DNA of 64,000 nucleotides from Cryptomeria japonica. Taxonomy: Eukaryota > Streptophyta > Pinopsida > Cupressales > Cupressaceae. Position numbers and translations under genes: made by a program. The stretch spans positions 560,147,945 through 560,211,944 of the forward strand of contig NC_081413.1 of the NCBI RefSeq assembly GCF_030272615.1. Direction: 5' to 3'. Of the stretch, positions 47,301 to 60,069 are shown piece after piece (position 1 is the stretch's first letter; each line of letters begins with the position of its first letter). The notes beneath the pieces were generated by a model that made no database searches, was not told the origin of the DNA, and saw only the letters and a program-made list of their open reading frames with translations.

Positions 47301-50300
47301 TGTTAGCAAACAGATTTTGCCTTTCTTTAAATTAATGAATTTTTCACTCCGTCGCCTTCTTTTAAAGGCAAAAGTTCACTATACAGTTGGGTAAGTGTAA
47401 CATATACTACTTCCCTCTGAATTTTTTGATAGGTACATCTCCCTTCGTTAGTTATTCAAGGAATAATATATTTTATTTTCAATTGGTATGCTTTTAACCT
47501 GAAAGCACATAAGGCTACCTACCTCATTCTTAGATGAGAGGCTAATGATCTACACATATTTCAAGGAAAAATAAGTTTTTCGTAATGCTTCAATATGAGA
47601 AATAGAAGTGGCTGAAACAAAGTTCAGAACACCGGTTTTACAATTCATAAAAATAGATAAGAGAGAGGAAATCTCCTTTCAAAACACAAATCTTTTAAAC
47701 ATTCACAGGAAGGAATCTCTGAAAAATAATAATATTCTGCACTGGAAAGGCGATCACTATCATTTGATTAGATCAACATATGCAAAGATATATCACTTCG
47801 CAGATTCAAAACTCAAAGGTTTCTCTTTCTCGCAAAACAGTATGATTATATATAGATATAATCTTATGTAACAAAGACACAATCAATACATCTATAAAAC
47901 CCTTTTCAATTCTAGATCTTTAAAGTCTGATGACTTCCTTCAACAAAACAACACTTTTTAAATCAAATAGAAACTAAGTAAAAACTAACAAAATTCTAAC
48001 CAAAATCTAACCCTTATCCCGTCCATCTTAGTCTAATTTATAGTTTTTAGAACAGAGGAGGTGTCCCTAAAAACTTGACCTCCTCTAAATCAGTTATGAA
48101 ACTAACATAGTATAATTGGGACATATGTCCCGAAGTCTTTTGCATAAACATGAAAGATACATAAAAACAGGGCCTTGATCAATGCATTATGTTGCTTTCC
48201 CATCATCATCTTTTTTTCCACTTTCCTGGGCGTCGTGGGCTGTTGCGAGTTCCTGGATTATTGATTGGTTCGGAACCTTCATAGCATTGTGTTTTGCCTT
48301 GGCCGCTTCTTTGTTCCATCTCTGCTTCACCATCTTTTCGGCATGCTTCGGTAACTGATCGTTACCGATAAACATCATGGACTCGATCTGAGCAACCCGT
48401 GTTATATCCTTAGGAGTGAAATTTCCCTTGGCTTTGATTTTCTCCATGTATATCCTAAAATTTTTTATTGCATCCTGCGTGTACAGCCCGCAAATCCCCA
48501 ACTGCCAATCATGGTTAGGATTAACCACCTTGTTGTCATTAACTAAACTGCATTGGAGGTCTTGGAGTTCATACACAGAAGTCTTAGCATCGGAGATCAT
48601 AGATTTGAGGGTGAGCACCCGACACATTATGGTCTTCTTCAGCACGAAGAGTTGACATTCATCTATTATCAACTTGATTGAATGTTCTGTCAAAAACTTG
48701 GTAGCTCCGTATTCTTCTATTTTAGTGAACATAGGCAAGATATTCTCCCATTTGTGTTCCTCTTTCTCCAATGGCAAAACCTAGTTTTGAATGTCCGTAA
48801 TGAGGCTCTGCATCTCATCACATAATTTTTGGGAGTTCATGATATACTTTTCTCCATCTTTAATTACTCCTTCAATCCATCTTTCAACAACCTCTGCAAT
48901 GCTTTTAGCTCGTTGAACCTGACTTATTATCTTTTTATTCTCTGGTGAAGTAGGATAAAAGCTCCTTGTAGCATGGGATATAGGAAGTGATCCGAAGCAA
49001 CTGATGCTATCAATGAACTGAGCAAGGATGCTTATATGCCACTTTAGCTCTCTCTTTTCCCGCTCGTCTTTCTCCGACCTGGTGAGCATTTTCTTTGCGG
49101 ATACCTGGAAGAAATGGTTATCTGAATCTCTACTCATGTTTTGTAGTTCCACCTTAGTGACCTCAAAATCTTCTGCGCTGACTTCCTTGTCCTCTTCCTT
49201 GGGCTTGTATGAGGTAATCTCAGCAACCCACTTTCCGGTCCCTTCATCACTATCCAGTCGAGCAGTTGTTTTGAACCTTTTTGGCTTGGGGCCCTTCTTT
49301 GTGTACTTAATGACCATATCTTGAATTTGAATAGTCACGGGAATGGAACTCCATTTTCTGTTCACTGAAGTAGTCAGCCACTTAGGGGTTGCGCTAGAAC
49401 TAGTTGCTCCTTCGATTGTTTTGGAGGGTGGTGTCATAGCTACAATAACCGCATGGGAATCTAGGGCATTAGCAATGTCACTGTCCAGATCTTCAACCTC
49501 AAATATCTGAGCTTCAAGAATCTTATCCTTCACCTCTATATCCTTAGCTTGATCCATCCTTCTTTGAGCAGCACTTCGTGACCGGGTATGTCAAGGAGTG
49601 GAGAAATCCAAAGCTGGATTAGACTTGTGCCTAACCTGAGGTAGCTTTTTATCCTTACCTGCATGAACATGCATAGAAGCATTATTAGAAAAATGTTTTG
49701 GTGAATGCAAAGTAACCCCACTATTTCTCATAGAGTTAGACTTGGCACCTAATTTCACTTCTTTCTTCCTTTCAATCCATTCTGCGGTTCTCTCCAAAAC
49801 CCTTTTTATTTTCAGCTATATATCATCCTCTTCTTCCTCACCCCAATTGATATAGGACACTTCAGTTTTGTCTTGAGCTAAGTATCTAGGTTCAAAGAAT
49901 TCTAGATAATCTTCTTCAAGCCTGTCTATGTCAAGCTTTACTTGCAATGAAATGACTTGCTCCAACACCATCCTCATGTTTCCCCTTTTGAACACCTTGA
50001 GTCCATCACTGCAATCCTCCCAGAAGTCCTCTAATTGTGGAATTGGGAGATACGGCATTAGACCAAGACTTCAGGAGAAACCCTTATTATCAAAACCTTT
50101 CCTTTCATGGTACAGGGGAAAATTGAAGTTCTTCAAGTCCGCTCCAATACTCAAAGTGTCTGACATTGAATTGTAGGATAGCACACCTAATTGAATGGGA
50201 AAATGACCGTCCGATTTGTCCCTGGGTTGAGCCTTTTTAATCACAGTAGTCAGCTACCTACATACTTTTGCTAAAACAAAACAATCTAAACAAAAATGAG

Positions 50301-52113
50301 GAAGCTTGAAGGGTTCTTCCTCAAAACTGCCTATCCTTATATAGCAGAAGCGAGGAAACTGGATAAAGAAATTGCCAAACCTTTTCATCAATGCCTGTGC
50401 ATCCTCAGAAATTCTTTTGGTTTTAATATTCTTCAATTCATAGCAGAAATCTCCCAGAAAGGCATTGTGTACCCTCCTAAAGTCTTGCAAGGCATTATCC
50501 TTTTACAAAATAGGGTAAAAATGATATACGAGGACCTCCTCCTCAGTGAGCTGTCTAGGTATTCCAACTATCTCTTTAGCACATGCCAAACAATATATAA
50601 GATACAAAGACATGAAGAAATTCTGCTTAAACTGTCTGTCCATGCTCAGCTGCTCCCTCATTGAATTGACAATTAGCTCTAGCCAATCAAGGTATTTCTT
50701 CCCTTCTAATACTAGCTGCACATAGCAATAAATCCATTTGTCAAAACTGTAGGCTTCCATAGAGCCTTTGACTCGGTGCAACAATAACATGACATAGTGA
50801 ATGTGAGGCAGCATATGATTCTTATTGAGATTCTTGGGCAATCTGGAGCCACCCCTTTGAGGAACCTTCAACCAATATTTTGCTACGTTATTTCGGCATT
50901 GTCTCTCCTGATGGTTTCAGAAGCTGGATCATACCTAGCAATACATTCCCTAACCAATTATGGGCAAGGGATAGCTGGGGGAAAGGCTGTTGCCTCTATG
51001 AGACCACTACTCAAAACTTTCACACCAAAGGAACCATCAATTCCCTTGAACACCCTTTCTTTTAAAACTTCAAGATTTTTCCCTTTAAGGTCGGTATCGC
51101 TGACTATGGGCTCTGTACATGCAAGACTAAAAACATTCATAATTCATAAGTGACAAGCCTTATTTTCTTTCAGCAAACCTTATTGCAAGAGAAGAAATGC
51201 AGGCAAAAATCACTAGAGAGGACAAGAAATGGACTCACCTTCATAGTTGAGAGCAACCAGACGACTACCAGCAAACAAACCTTCTATCCAAGAAAAATAA
51301 AACCGTAGCAACGAGGAACAAAATTTTCAGAGAATAAATCCTCTCATACCTTATAGCAAGAGCAATAATACGGACTGTTAAGTGCAATAATTCCAATCGT
51401 CAGTTTAAGTGTATTGAGCTTGTGGATTGGACATCGCACGCATGCATTGAATGCATGGTGGCATTTTTTAAATAACCACCAGTTCCTGAAATGATTACTT
51501 GCTTCGAAACTCCAATAATTAACGTCACCCAAGATATGGTTTGCCTTCCTCATACTTGGCAATAAATGTACCATCAAATCTTTTAACTCATGGGACCCAC
51601 CAAATTTGAACACACATGAACATTTTGAGTAGACTTCATTGAGGTTCAAGTTGTTCAAGGCGTACACCGCGCCCAAGAGAAATCTTTCCTGAAAGGATTA
51701 ACTATGTCATGTGTTGCTGACCATTTGAGCTGTGTTGAACATATTGAGCATGTTTGAACCCTTTGAACCAAGTTCAAAGAGTTCAATGCCTGAAGAGAGA
51801 TGACATAACACACATCACCAAATGAGACCAATAAGGAACCATTGCAAAACACTTTAAGAGATTGTTAGTATGAAAAACCCCTAAGACACCTAAGAACCCG
51901 CGGGACCTAAATGAACCTAGTGAACCTGGTTCAAAATGGTTCAATGTGTTCATGAAGTTTGACCAATTACTAAAACTCAGCATTTTTAATTTAAAGACAA
52001 TTTACAAACGGACTAAGGCCTTGAACCGAGGCATTGCAAGAAAGACAAGGACTCTGAATGAAATTTTATAGGGTGATTTACTCCTGTCATGAAAGATACA
52101 TGACGCAGTAACA
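47301..52113 (-). repeat. LTR copy C, complete (4.81 kb)
   Basis: Element 5' LTR. Plus-strand borders TGTTAGCAAACAG and GACGCAGTAACA, followed by CATTG. About 122 bp present in copy B near 39850-39970 are missing here (near 50896), as is the LTR frame's start region (near 51138). Confidence 0.92.
48187..51150 (-). pseudogene. LTR-encoded protein of unknown function, copy C
   Basis: Homologous to 37141-40237. From about 50058 to the TAA at 48187 it keeps one frame with few stops: near 49816, a CGA-to-TGA-type stop near 49592, and a TAG at 48781. It ends DDDGKAT. The ATG and a 122-bp internal segment are deleted, so the N terminus is broken. It is open where copy B has its stop after SMD and its shift near 38640, so the two copies decayed independently. 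Confidence 0.75.
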
Positions 52114-52118
52114 CATTG

Positions 52119-52392
52119 TAAGGCTGGATTGGAGTAGAAGATCTCCAACAACTATTCTCATCAAGGTTTTTCCCACATTGGGTTTTCCTCATACATTTGG
52201 TGTTATGCATTGCATCTTCATGTGTGTGGTGTATTAATCTTTTAGTTATTTCTCCTACACACCTTGTTTGCATTGCTTTGGTAACCGGTCTACATTTTGT
52301 GTATTTCATATTGAACCGGTATAGCTCTAATTAAGTAAAGTCTTTTTAAATCACTAATTCACCCCCCTCTCAGTGATCCATTGTGTCCAACA
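52119..52392 (+). repeat. 5' LTR of copia element, last part
   Basis: Continues the LTR interrupted at 33405; collinear with about 59797-60069 of the 3' LTR. Ends GATCCATTGTGTCCAACA. Confidence 0.9.
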
Positions 52393-52394
52393 AT

Positions 52395-52407
52395 TGGTAT
52401 TGGAGCC
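52395..52407 (+). other. primer-binding site, initiator tRNA-Met type (diverged)
   Basis: TGGTATTGGAGCC two bases after the LTR end; two differences from the common TGGTATCAGAGCC. Confidence 0.7.
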
Positions 52408-52467
52408 TAGGTACCCTAGTTTGTCAAAGCATTCTCTAGCTTGGCTAGATTTTGTTCAATGTTCACA

Positions 52468-54720
52468 ATGGCAAGAAATGAATCAACCTCCTTAAAAGCC
52501 TGTATGTTTGATGGTGTCAACTATGCCTTTTGGAGTAGAAAAATGGAAACTTATTTGTCCTCTCTAGGTTGTGATGTATGGATGTCGGTTGTGAATGGGT
52601 ATACAGTCCCTAATAATCCTCCTACTAATCTAGATTCTAAGAAGGAATATGAGAACAATGCTATTCTTTGTGGGTTATTTGATAATGAGTTTGTTAAGGT
52701 CATGCACCACTCATCTACCAAAGAAACTTGGGATAAGTTGCAAAAAATATTTGAAGGCGATGCTAAATTCAAGGAAGCCAAGTTACAGACATTGAGAGAA
52801 CAACTTGAGGGTTTAAAGATAAGAGATGAAGATGTTGACTATCTCCAAAGGATTGATGAAACAACAAACATCATTAGAGGGCTTGGAGAAGAAATAAAAG
52901 ATGAGTTGGTAGTGAAGAAAGTACTTAGATCCCTCACACCTAAGTATAATACAAAGGTTTCTGCAATAGAAGAATCAAAAGATTGGAAAGTCTTTACAAT
53001 GGATGAGTTGTATGGTTCCCTATCTGCTTATGAAATGAGGACTGCCGATACTGAGGCTATGAAGAAAGAAGTTGCATTCAAAACATCAAGAAAAGGAAAA
53101 GAAGAGTCTACTCATGATGAAACCAGTGAAGACTCTGATGATATCATGACCAACTTTGTTAGAAGACTCAAGATGGGTTCAGGTAAATACAAAGGCAAGC
53201 TGCCCCTGAAATGTTTCAACTGTGGAAAGATTGGACATTTTTCTGCCAAATATCCCCATGGTGATAAGAATGAAGATGATCAATCAAGTGGTAAAAGATA
53301 ATACTGGAAGGATAGGAAGAAGAATATCTACCGGCATGGTAGAAGAGGCAACTGGAAGTAGAACAATCTTTACACACATGAAAATGACACCATCGATGAG
53401 GAGAGTGTCTCAGATGACTGTTGTAGTGAAGATGAAGTTAGTGCAACCCTTTTCATGGCCCAAGAGGTTCCAGTACCTGAATAAGGAGAAGAGGAAGAGC
53501 AAGAAGGAGAAGTATATCTTGAAGCATAGCTCATCAATGCCTTGGAAGAGCTGAAGAAAACAAGAAGAGATCTGAAGAAGGTGAAAAAGGATACAACTGA
53601 AGAACAAGAGATGTTGGAGAAATTTCATGAAGAGTCCAAGAAAACAATTGCAGATCTATAACTTCAATTGGAAGAAGCCAAGAGGATCTGTGAAGTTACT
53701 AGCACTGACTTGGGTAAAAAGGAGAAGGAGCATCATAACCTAGAAGAATAAATTGTCAGGCTCCAGAAGGAATTAGAGAAAAGCAAGGAAGAAATGAAAG
53801 TGAGAAGCAAATATGAAGGCAACACCAAATCTTTAGACAAGATGTTGAGCAAACAAAAGAAATCTAAAGATACCGATGGCTTAGGATTTGAAGAGGTTCA
53901 AAGTTCAAATAGAAAAGACATATCCAGTAAGGAGATATTGTTTACTTCTTCAACTAAAGGTGAAGAGAAGAAGACATTCACAGTAAGAAAAGATACTGGT
54001 AAGAGGACATATGCAGATGCTGTTAAGAACCGTCACACAAACCGGTATACACAATCAATGAATGAGTGCCAATTATATATCAGATATACGAGTGCCCTAC
54101 TCAATTCATCCGAAAATTTTGGTTCGAATTTTTCGTCGCTGGATTCGAGATGCTCCTTCTTTGCATTTATTACGATCCATTCTCCATGAATGGAAAAATA
54201 GTTTTAGTCGAGAAAATTTGCAGAAAGCTTTGATTACATAGATAGAAAATACGAGGTTCTCCCTGTTCCTTTGGAATTCTTATGTGTATGAATGCGAATC
54301 ATTTTTAATTCCTCTTATTAAACGATTTTTTAATTCACAATCATTGTTATATGGATCTTTTCCCGATCGAACTCATTTTGATAAAAAGAGACCATACTCA
54401 ATGCACCAACATGCAGATCCAAGGAGAAATGCAAGAGATGATCATGAGGGATTCACCAGAGTTAGCAACATGAAAGGAAGACCCCTGCTATGGTAGTCAT
54501 TTGTAGGACCAAGATAATCTAACCGATATGTTCCAAACTTTCATGGTTATTGTCATCAGTGTAATAAGTTCGGTCATAGAATGGCAAACTGTAGGAAAAT
54601 GAATGTAAACCCTAGTTTTAAGAGTAGAAACTCATTTGTTGTATTACAAGGTACAAATGTCACTTGTTATAATTACAATGAGTTTGGTCATAAGAGCTAT
54701 GAGTGTAGGAGAAATTTGTA
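52468..54720 (+). pseudogene. copia gag with several zinc knuckles, interrupted by plastid DNA
   Basis: ATG 52468 (MARNESTSLKACMFDG) opens a copia-type gag: YAFWSRKMETYLSSLG, KETWDKLQKIFEG, KVLRSLTPKYNTKVSAIEE. The first knuckle, CFNCGKIGHFSAKY, has lost its last Cys. After TAA at 53299 a Lys/Glu-rich coiled-coil-like linker runs to about 54050 with several TAG/TAA stops. A 337-bp matK insert follows (54061-54397). Then come further knuckle-like motifs: CHQCNKFGHRMANC (about 54556), CYNYNEFGHKSYEC (second Cys to Tyr, about 54664), and CYKCQNFGHIARHC at 54770 in the next segment. Four knuckles is more than the usual one or two. Confidence 0.85.
54061..54397 (+). pseudogene. matK: plastid matK fragment inside the copia gag region (NUPT)
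   Basis: From about 54069 the frame reads [83 protein letters not shown] and RTHFDK: about 110 codons of the maturase K N-terminal region, in frame, with one TAG near 54238 (CAG-to-TAG type). matK is the plastid intron maturase encoded in the trnK intron. The gymnosperm-like wording is my recognition, not a search result. Copia sequence resumes on both sides, and TCAATG flanks the fragment (54055-54060, 54398-54403). It is not a functional gene here. Confidence 0.93.
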
Positions 54721-54721
54721 G

Positions 54722-55264
54722 ATGTCCAACAAGAATACTTTGGACACATCTTTCAATGCTAATGTAAAATGTTACAAGTGTCAAAATTTTGGTCACATAG
54801 CAAGGCATTGTAAGCTAGGAACTGATAAGCAAAAGAAAATAGTACCGGATCAAAAGATAGAGACTAAACCAGAACACAAGATGATAGCAGAGGAGAAGAA
54901 AGAAGAGAAACAAGTTTGGATAGAGAAGGAGATGAATATGACAGTGTCAAGCTTGCTTGTGCAAACTGCTGTACACACTAAAAGGAAGAATTTATGTGTA
55001 GTTGATAGTGGCTGCTCAAATCACATGACCATAGACAAGAAAGATTTTATCAAGCTTGATGATTGGAATGGTGGTTCTGTCCATTTTGGTGACAACTCTT
55101 CCATCAAGATTAAACGTTGTCGTACATTGAATATTGATGGCAAGCTTAAGGCTCATGATGTGTACTATGTGGAAGGACTAAAGCATAATCTGTTGAGTGT
55201 AAGTCAGATGTGTGACAAAGGGTACAAGTTCACATTTGACTCAATCGATTGTCAGATAAGATAG
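54722..55264 (+). pseudogene. copia zinc knuckle and aspartic protease
   Basis: CYKCQNFGHIARHC is followed by a Lys/Glu-rich linker and the protease: CVVDSGCSNHMTIDKKDF near 54998 with an intact DSG, and VYYVEGLKHNLLSVSQMCDKGY near 55160. It stops at 55264; the integrase begins in another frame at about 55375, so a shift or deletion lies between. Confidence 0.88.
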
Positions 55265-55374
55265 CAGATATCGGTCAGGTTGTGGCAGAAGGAAAAAGAA
55301 TAGATGGTAATGTCTGCAATCCGAAGGAATGTTATGAGTCCCAATGCATGATGGGATAGGTTGATGAATGCTAG

Positions 55375-58005
55375 TTGTGGCACCAGAGATTAGGCCATGT
55401 GAACTTTGACAATCTGGTGAAGATAAGCAATAATCTGTATGTAAGAAACATTCTACAAATAACAAAACCAACAAGAACTTTTTGTGATGAATGTATCAAA
55501 GGAAAGCAAATCAAAGTAAGTTGCAAAACAAAAGAGTACAATACCTCAAGACCTTTAGAATTAGTGCATACAGATTTTTGTGGGCCAACAAGGACAAGGG
55601 CTCTGACTGGTGAGAGATACTTCACGCTATTCATTAATGACCACTCAAGGATGACTTGGGTGACATTTTTGCATGAAAAATCATAGGCATTTGAAAGATT
55701 CAATATTTTTAGAAGGATGGTTCAAAATGATAGTGGACATCGGTTAAAGTGTTTAAGATTTGACCATGGTGGAGAATATTCTTCAAATGAGTATATTGAC
55801 TACTATGAGAAACATGGAATCCAGAGACAATATTCAGCAACAAGAACAACACAACCGAATGGTGTGGCAGAAACAAAGAATAAGACAATAAAGGAAATGG
55901 CTAGAACAATGTTGAATGAGGCTAGCATATCAGATACTTATTGGAAGGAAGCAGTTCATAATGTTGTCTATACATTAAACCAGGTACAACTAAGAGTGAA
56001 TAGTAGAATGACTCCTTATGAGTTATGGTACGACCGAAAACCATCACTCAAGCATTTTAGAGTGTTTGGAAGTAAGTACTTCATCAAGAGAGATGCTGAT
56101 GGATTAGGAAGTTTTGATTCCAAAAGTGATGAAGGAATCTTCTTGGGTTACTCAACCAAGAGCAAAGGCCACAAATTCTACAACAAGAAATTGAAAAAAA
56201 TGGTTGATAGTATAAATTTGAGAATAGATGAAGACCTACATAAGAAAGAATCTGCACTGATGCCCTATATTGATATTTTAGATGATGAGCATGAAGATCA
56301 ATCTGTTAGTGGATTAGTAGAAGAAGCACCAAGCAAGAACTCCAACTGGTATGTGCAGAAGAATCATCCAGAAGAACAGATCATAGGAGATAAAAATGAA
56401 GGTGTGCAGACTAGAAGGAGACTAACCCAGAATGATGAGCAGGTAAATTTATGCCTCATGACAGAACTTGAGCCCAAAACTTTTGATGAAGCTAGCAAAA
56501 GTGAGAAATGGGTAGATTCCATGGATGAGTTGAAACAAATTGAGAAGAATCAAACATGGGAACTTGCTCCTAGACTGGCATACAAGAATGTCATAGGTAC
56601 CAAGTGGGTCTACCAGAACAAGATGAATGAAGAAGGCAAAATAATCCGACATAAAGCAAGGTTAGTTTGCAAAGGGTATGCTCAAGTGGAAGGTATTGAC
56701 TTCGAAGAAACCTTTGCACCAGTTGCTAGGTTAGAGACAATAAGAATGTTTTTATCTTTCTCTACTTATAAAGGATAGAAGGTCTACCAAATGGATGTTA
56801 AATCTACATTTTTGAATGGTAATCTTGAAGAAGAAGTATATATGGAACAACCAAAAGGATATCTATTACATGATGATGATAGTTTTTTATGCCGATTGAA
56901 GAAAGCCCTATATGGTTTGAAGTAGGCCCCCAGAGCATGGTACTCCCGGTTAGACATATACTTGAAGGAACAAAGATTCTAGAAAGGAAATGCAGACAAC
57001 AACCCGTACATCAAGGTAAATGGAGACCATATGATCATAGTCATTGTGTATGTGGATGACATTATATTTGGTGGAGACAAGGACATCATTTGCAAATATT
57101 TTGTAGATCAGATGAAGACAAAATTTGAGATGTCCATGCTAGGTGAGTTGTCCTATTTTCTTGGTTTGCAGATCTCACAACAGGAGAAAGGAATTTTCAT
57201 CTCTCAAACCAAGTATGTTAAAGATATGTTGAAGAAGTTTCAAATGGAGGACAACAACCCGATAAGTACTCCTATGGTTACTGGTTGTAATTTGAGCAAA
57301 CTAGACGAGTCACCGAAAGTTGAGAAAACACTATATAGGTCTATGATTGGTAGTCTATTATATCTAACAACATCTAGACCAAATATTGTACAAGCTATTT
57401 GCATGGTAGCAAGATTCCAAGCTACTCCTAAACAATCTCACTTAAATGAAGTTAGGAGAATCTTCAAGTATCTGCAAGGAACTATCAGTTATGGCCTGTG
57501 GTATCCAAAGAAAGGAGACTTCTCTTTGTAGGCTTATACTGATGTAGATTGGGCAAGATGTGTTGATGACCGAAAGAGCACAAGTGGTGGTTCTTTCTAC
57601 TTAGGAGACTAGTTAGTATCATGGAAAAACAAGAAGCAAGACTCAATGTCATTATCCATTGCTGAGGTCAAATATATAGCTGCTGCCACATGTTGTTCAC
57701 AAGTGCTATGGATGAAGGAGACATTGAAGGACATATAGGTGGAGATACCAGATCCTATTCCAATCTGATGTGATAAATCAAGTACAATCAACATCTCCAA
57801 GAATCTAGTAATGCACTAAAGAACAAAACACATTGCAATCAAGTATCACTTCTTGAGGGAGAAGGTAGCAGACAAGGAGGTCATAGTAGAATGTGTTCCA
57901 ACTGGTGAGCAGATTGCTGACATATTTACCAAGCTACTTCCTTTGGGTCCATTTGATTACTTGAGACACAAGATGGGAGTTGTCCCACCATCTGACAACA
58001 CTTAA
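55375..58005 (+). pseudogene. copia integrase, reverse transcriptase and RNase H
   Basis: One frame of 877 codons. Integrase: zinc region (HQRLGHVNFDNL, CDECIKGKQ) and catalytic Asp (HTDFCGP), Asp ([10 protein letters not shown]), Glu (NGVAETKNK), all intact. [49 protein letters not shown] and an intact active site YVDDIIFGG. RNase H: YTDVDWARCVDDRKSTSGG, WMKET and KYHFLREKVADKEV. Stops at 55684, 56776, about 56923, 56980, 57529, 57610, 57736, 57766 and 57817 fit CAG-to-TAG, CAA-to-TAA, TGG-to-TAG or TGG-to-TGA. Ends PPSDNT, TAA at 58003. Confidence 0.93.
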
Positions 58006-58210
58006 ATATGTAGGAGGATGTATGGTTTAGGGAGAGTAGAAAATTGTTACTATCTTATGACTCTTGAATCATGAAGCATGGACATAGGGGGAGAATGTGT
58101 CCTAACCAAATGTAGATAAGGGAGAGATTATTGGTGTCAGAATAAGGTTCCCTTTTCCATTGTTGTCAAAGGGGCAGAGAAATCAGAACATATAATGTTG
58201 ACATCAATGC

Positions 58211-58223
58211 CAAAGGGGGAGAT
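58211..58223 (+). other. polypurine tract
   Basis: AAAGGGGGAGAT directly before the 3' LTR start TGTTGGC, the typical copia PPT. Confidence 0.9.
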
Positions 58224-60069
58224 TGTTGGCTTTGAGTTGTCATTGATGTCAACTGGTATTGCAGGCTACCGATAGGGTATGTCAACCTGATATGAAGAAG
58301 ATTGAACCGACATAAGGAAGATTAACATGAAGGCTTGTCAACCGGTATGGTGGAAGACAAAACCGATATGAAGGCATGGAAGATAAGTAGGTATTGAGAC
58401 TATCACTGACTGGTAAGAGGTGATATGAAGTTGTGTGCTAGCATGACAAGTTGTAACCAGTATGTAGGTTGGTTGTTTGTTTATGTTAATGTCTATGATG
58501 AAGAGGCAGAGTGTCAAAGAGATCACAAACCACTGGAGGTGGAGTTGAGCTACCCGTGTAGTGTATACTATTGGATAGTAGTAACATAAGGTTTTACCGG
58601 TAAGGGTTTGTGCTGGTATGAGGATTTGTTGAGTGAGCATGAAAAAACTCAATGTTGGTGGGTCGATTGTCAACGTGTTTGACAGGTGGATGCTAGTTGG
58701 CAAAAAGGAAGAGGTTGGTGTGTGCATAGATAAGGCATGGTAGGTGTGATAGGTCGACATTTAATGTGACTAGAAAAATCATGGATTGATTGCAGGTGTT
58801 CGTGGCTCAAAGCAGATTGAAGGAGCAACTGGGTGAGTTGATCAAGGAAGAACGCTCTGATCTTTGTGCTCGCTTGTCAAAGAAAACAACTGAGACATTT
58901 ATGAAGCTTGATAGATATAGATCGACAGACAGGGCCGTGTTTTCTAAACTTAGCAAACATGTATCAGAAGCCATGAGAATGGAGGAGTTTGATTGATATG
59001 TTGCAGGATTTCTAGATACAAATCGAAGCAAGTGAAGCAAATCATCGAACCATTTATGGTGATTGAACAAAAGATGAGCCGATAGATTGAATGCAGATTA
59101 CTAAAGATGGAAGATGTGCACTAGAAGGCATGATGTTGGTAGTGATGTGCCATCAATCATCTCTAAGACATGATTTGATGAGATTTGATTGGATATGGTA
59201 TGGCTAGTTGGTCGGAGAAGAAACTCTAGTCGCCCTCTGTTTGAATTGATTCTTGGTGGGAAAGATTCAGGTTAAATATGACAAACTAAGATAAATAGGG
59301 TTGTTGTTGAAGAGCGAAGGAGAGTGAAATTGTTGTCTGAGAGCTAAAGAGATAAACACTTGAAGTGTTTGTGAGTGAAGATTGTATCGGTAAGGAGAAG
59401 TAGGGTAAACCGGTGTAAGGAACAAACCAACAGAGTGGGCATAGAATGCATAGGTGACAAACTGAAAGAAGAAGTACTTGATAGAGAGTGACCAAGTGTG
59501 AGTTGAATTCAGTAGAATAGATGGAGAGAAGATTTAGCAGAGTTAGAACCAGCAGAAAGGCCAAGTTGCAGTGTGTGTTGAGTTAACACAAACTGGTAAG
59601 ATAGAAACTGATAGTGCAAGGCTTTGAAGGGTTGCAAAACTACATTTCTAGCAGGGATCTCATTTGTGTATCTGAGTTTTCATATTGTTTTCACTGAGTA
59701 GGTGCTTAGTGCAGGGGTTGTAGCTCCTTTAGGTTGTAGCCTATAAACTGTGTAGGGGTTGGTGCCCTAAAATTTGTAATTAGATCTTTTCATTGTGAGG
59801 TTGGATTGGAGCAGAAGATCTCCAATAGCTATTCTCATCGAGGTTTTTCCCACATTGGGTTTTCCTCATACATCTAGTGTTATGTGTTGCATCTTCATGT
59901 GTGTGGTGTATTAATCTTTTAGTTATTTCTCCTACATACCTTATTTGCATTGCTTTGGTAACTGGTCTGTATTTTGTGTATTTCATATTGAACCGGTATA
60001 GCTCCAATTAAGTAAAATTTGTTTAAATCACTGATTCACCCCCCTCTTAGTGATCCATTGTGTCCAACA
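58224..60069 (+). repeat. 3' LTR of copia element (1.85 kb)
   Basis: TGTTGGC...GTCCAACA, collinear with the split 5' LTR. Followed by CACCA, matching CACTA before 30168. It shows the uninterrupted state at both 5' LTR insertion sites (GATTGTATCGGTAAGG near 59382; TTTTCATTGTGAGG near 59790). Confidence 0.93.

Larger units (their letters stand above)
33406..52113 (-). mobile_element. large-LTR Ty3/gypsy element, minus strand, with three LTR copies
   Basis: Borders TGTTAGCG...GCAGTAACA, flanked by perfect 5-bp duplications CATTG (33401-33405 and 52114-52118) inside the copia 5' LTR. In element order: LTR C (52113-47301), leader, gag, protease, extra RNase H, RT-RNase H, integrase, LTR B (41204-36255), a second leader and gag start, and a truncated LTR A (35754-33406). 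Each LTR carries a long sense-strand frame. PBS at 47296 reads TGGCGACTCTACTGGGGA; tRNA not assigned. Confidence 0.92.
30168..60069 (+). mobile_element. Ty1/copia element, plus strand, with nested insertions
   Basis: 5' LTR from TGTTGGC at 30168 to CCAACA at 52392 (split by two insertions), PBS 52395, gag-pol, PPT, and 3' LTR 58224-60069. Flanking 5-mers are CACTA (30163-30167) and CACCA (60070-60074), a target-site duplication with one C/T change. Corrected for insertions, the two LTRs are about 1.88 and 1.85 kb and collinear. The gag region carries a plastid fragment. Confidence 0.9.

Noticed and set aside
58338-58760. 140-codon minus-strand frame in the copia 3' LTR
   Set aside because: The homologous region of the 5' LTR (30356-30794) breaks the frame differently; it is composition-driven and antisense to the LTR.
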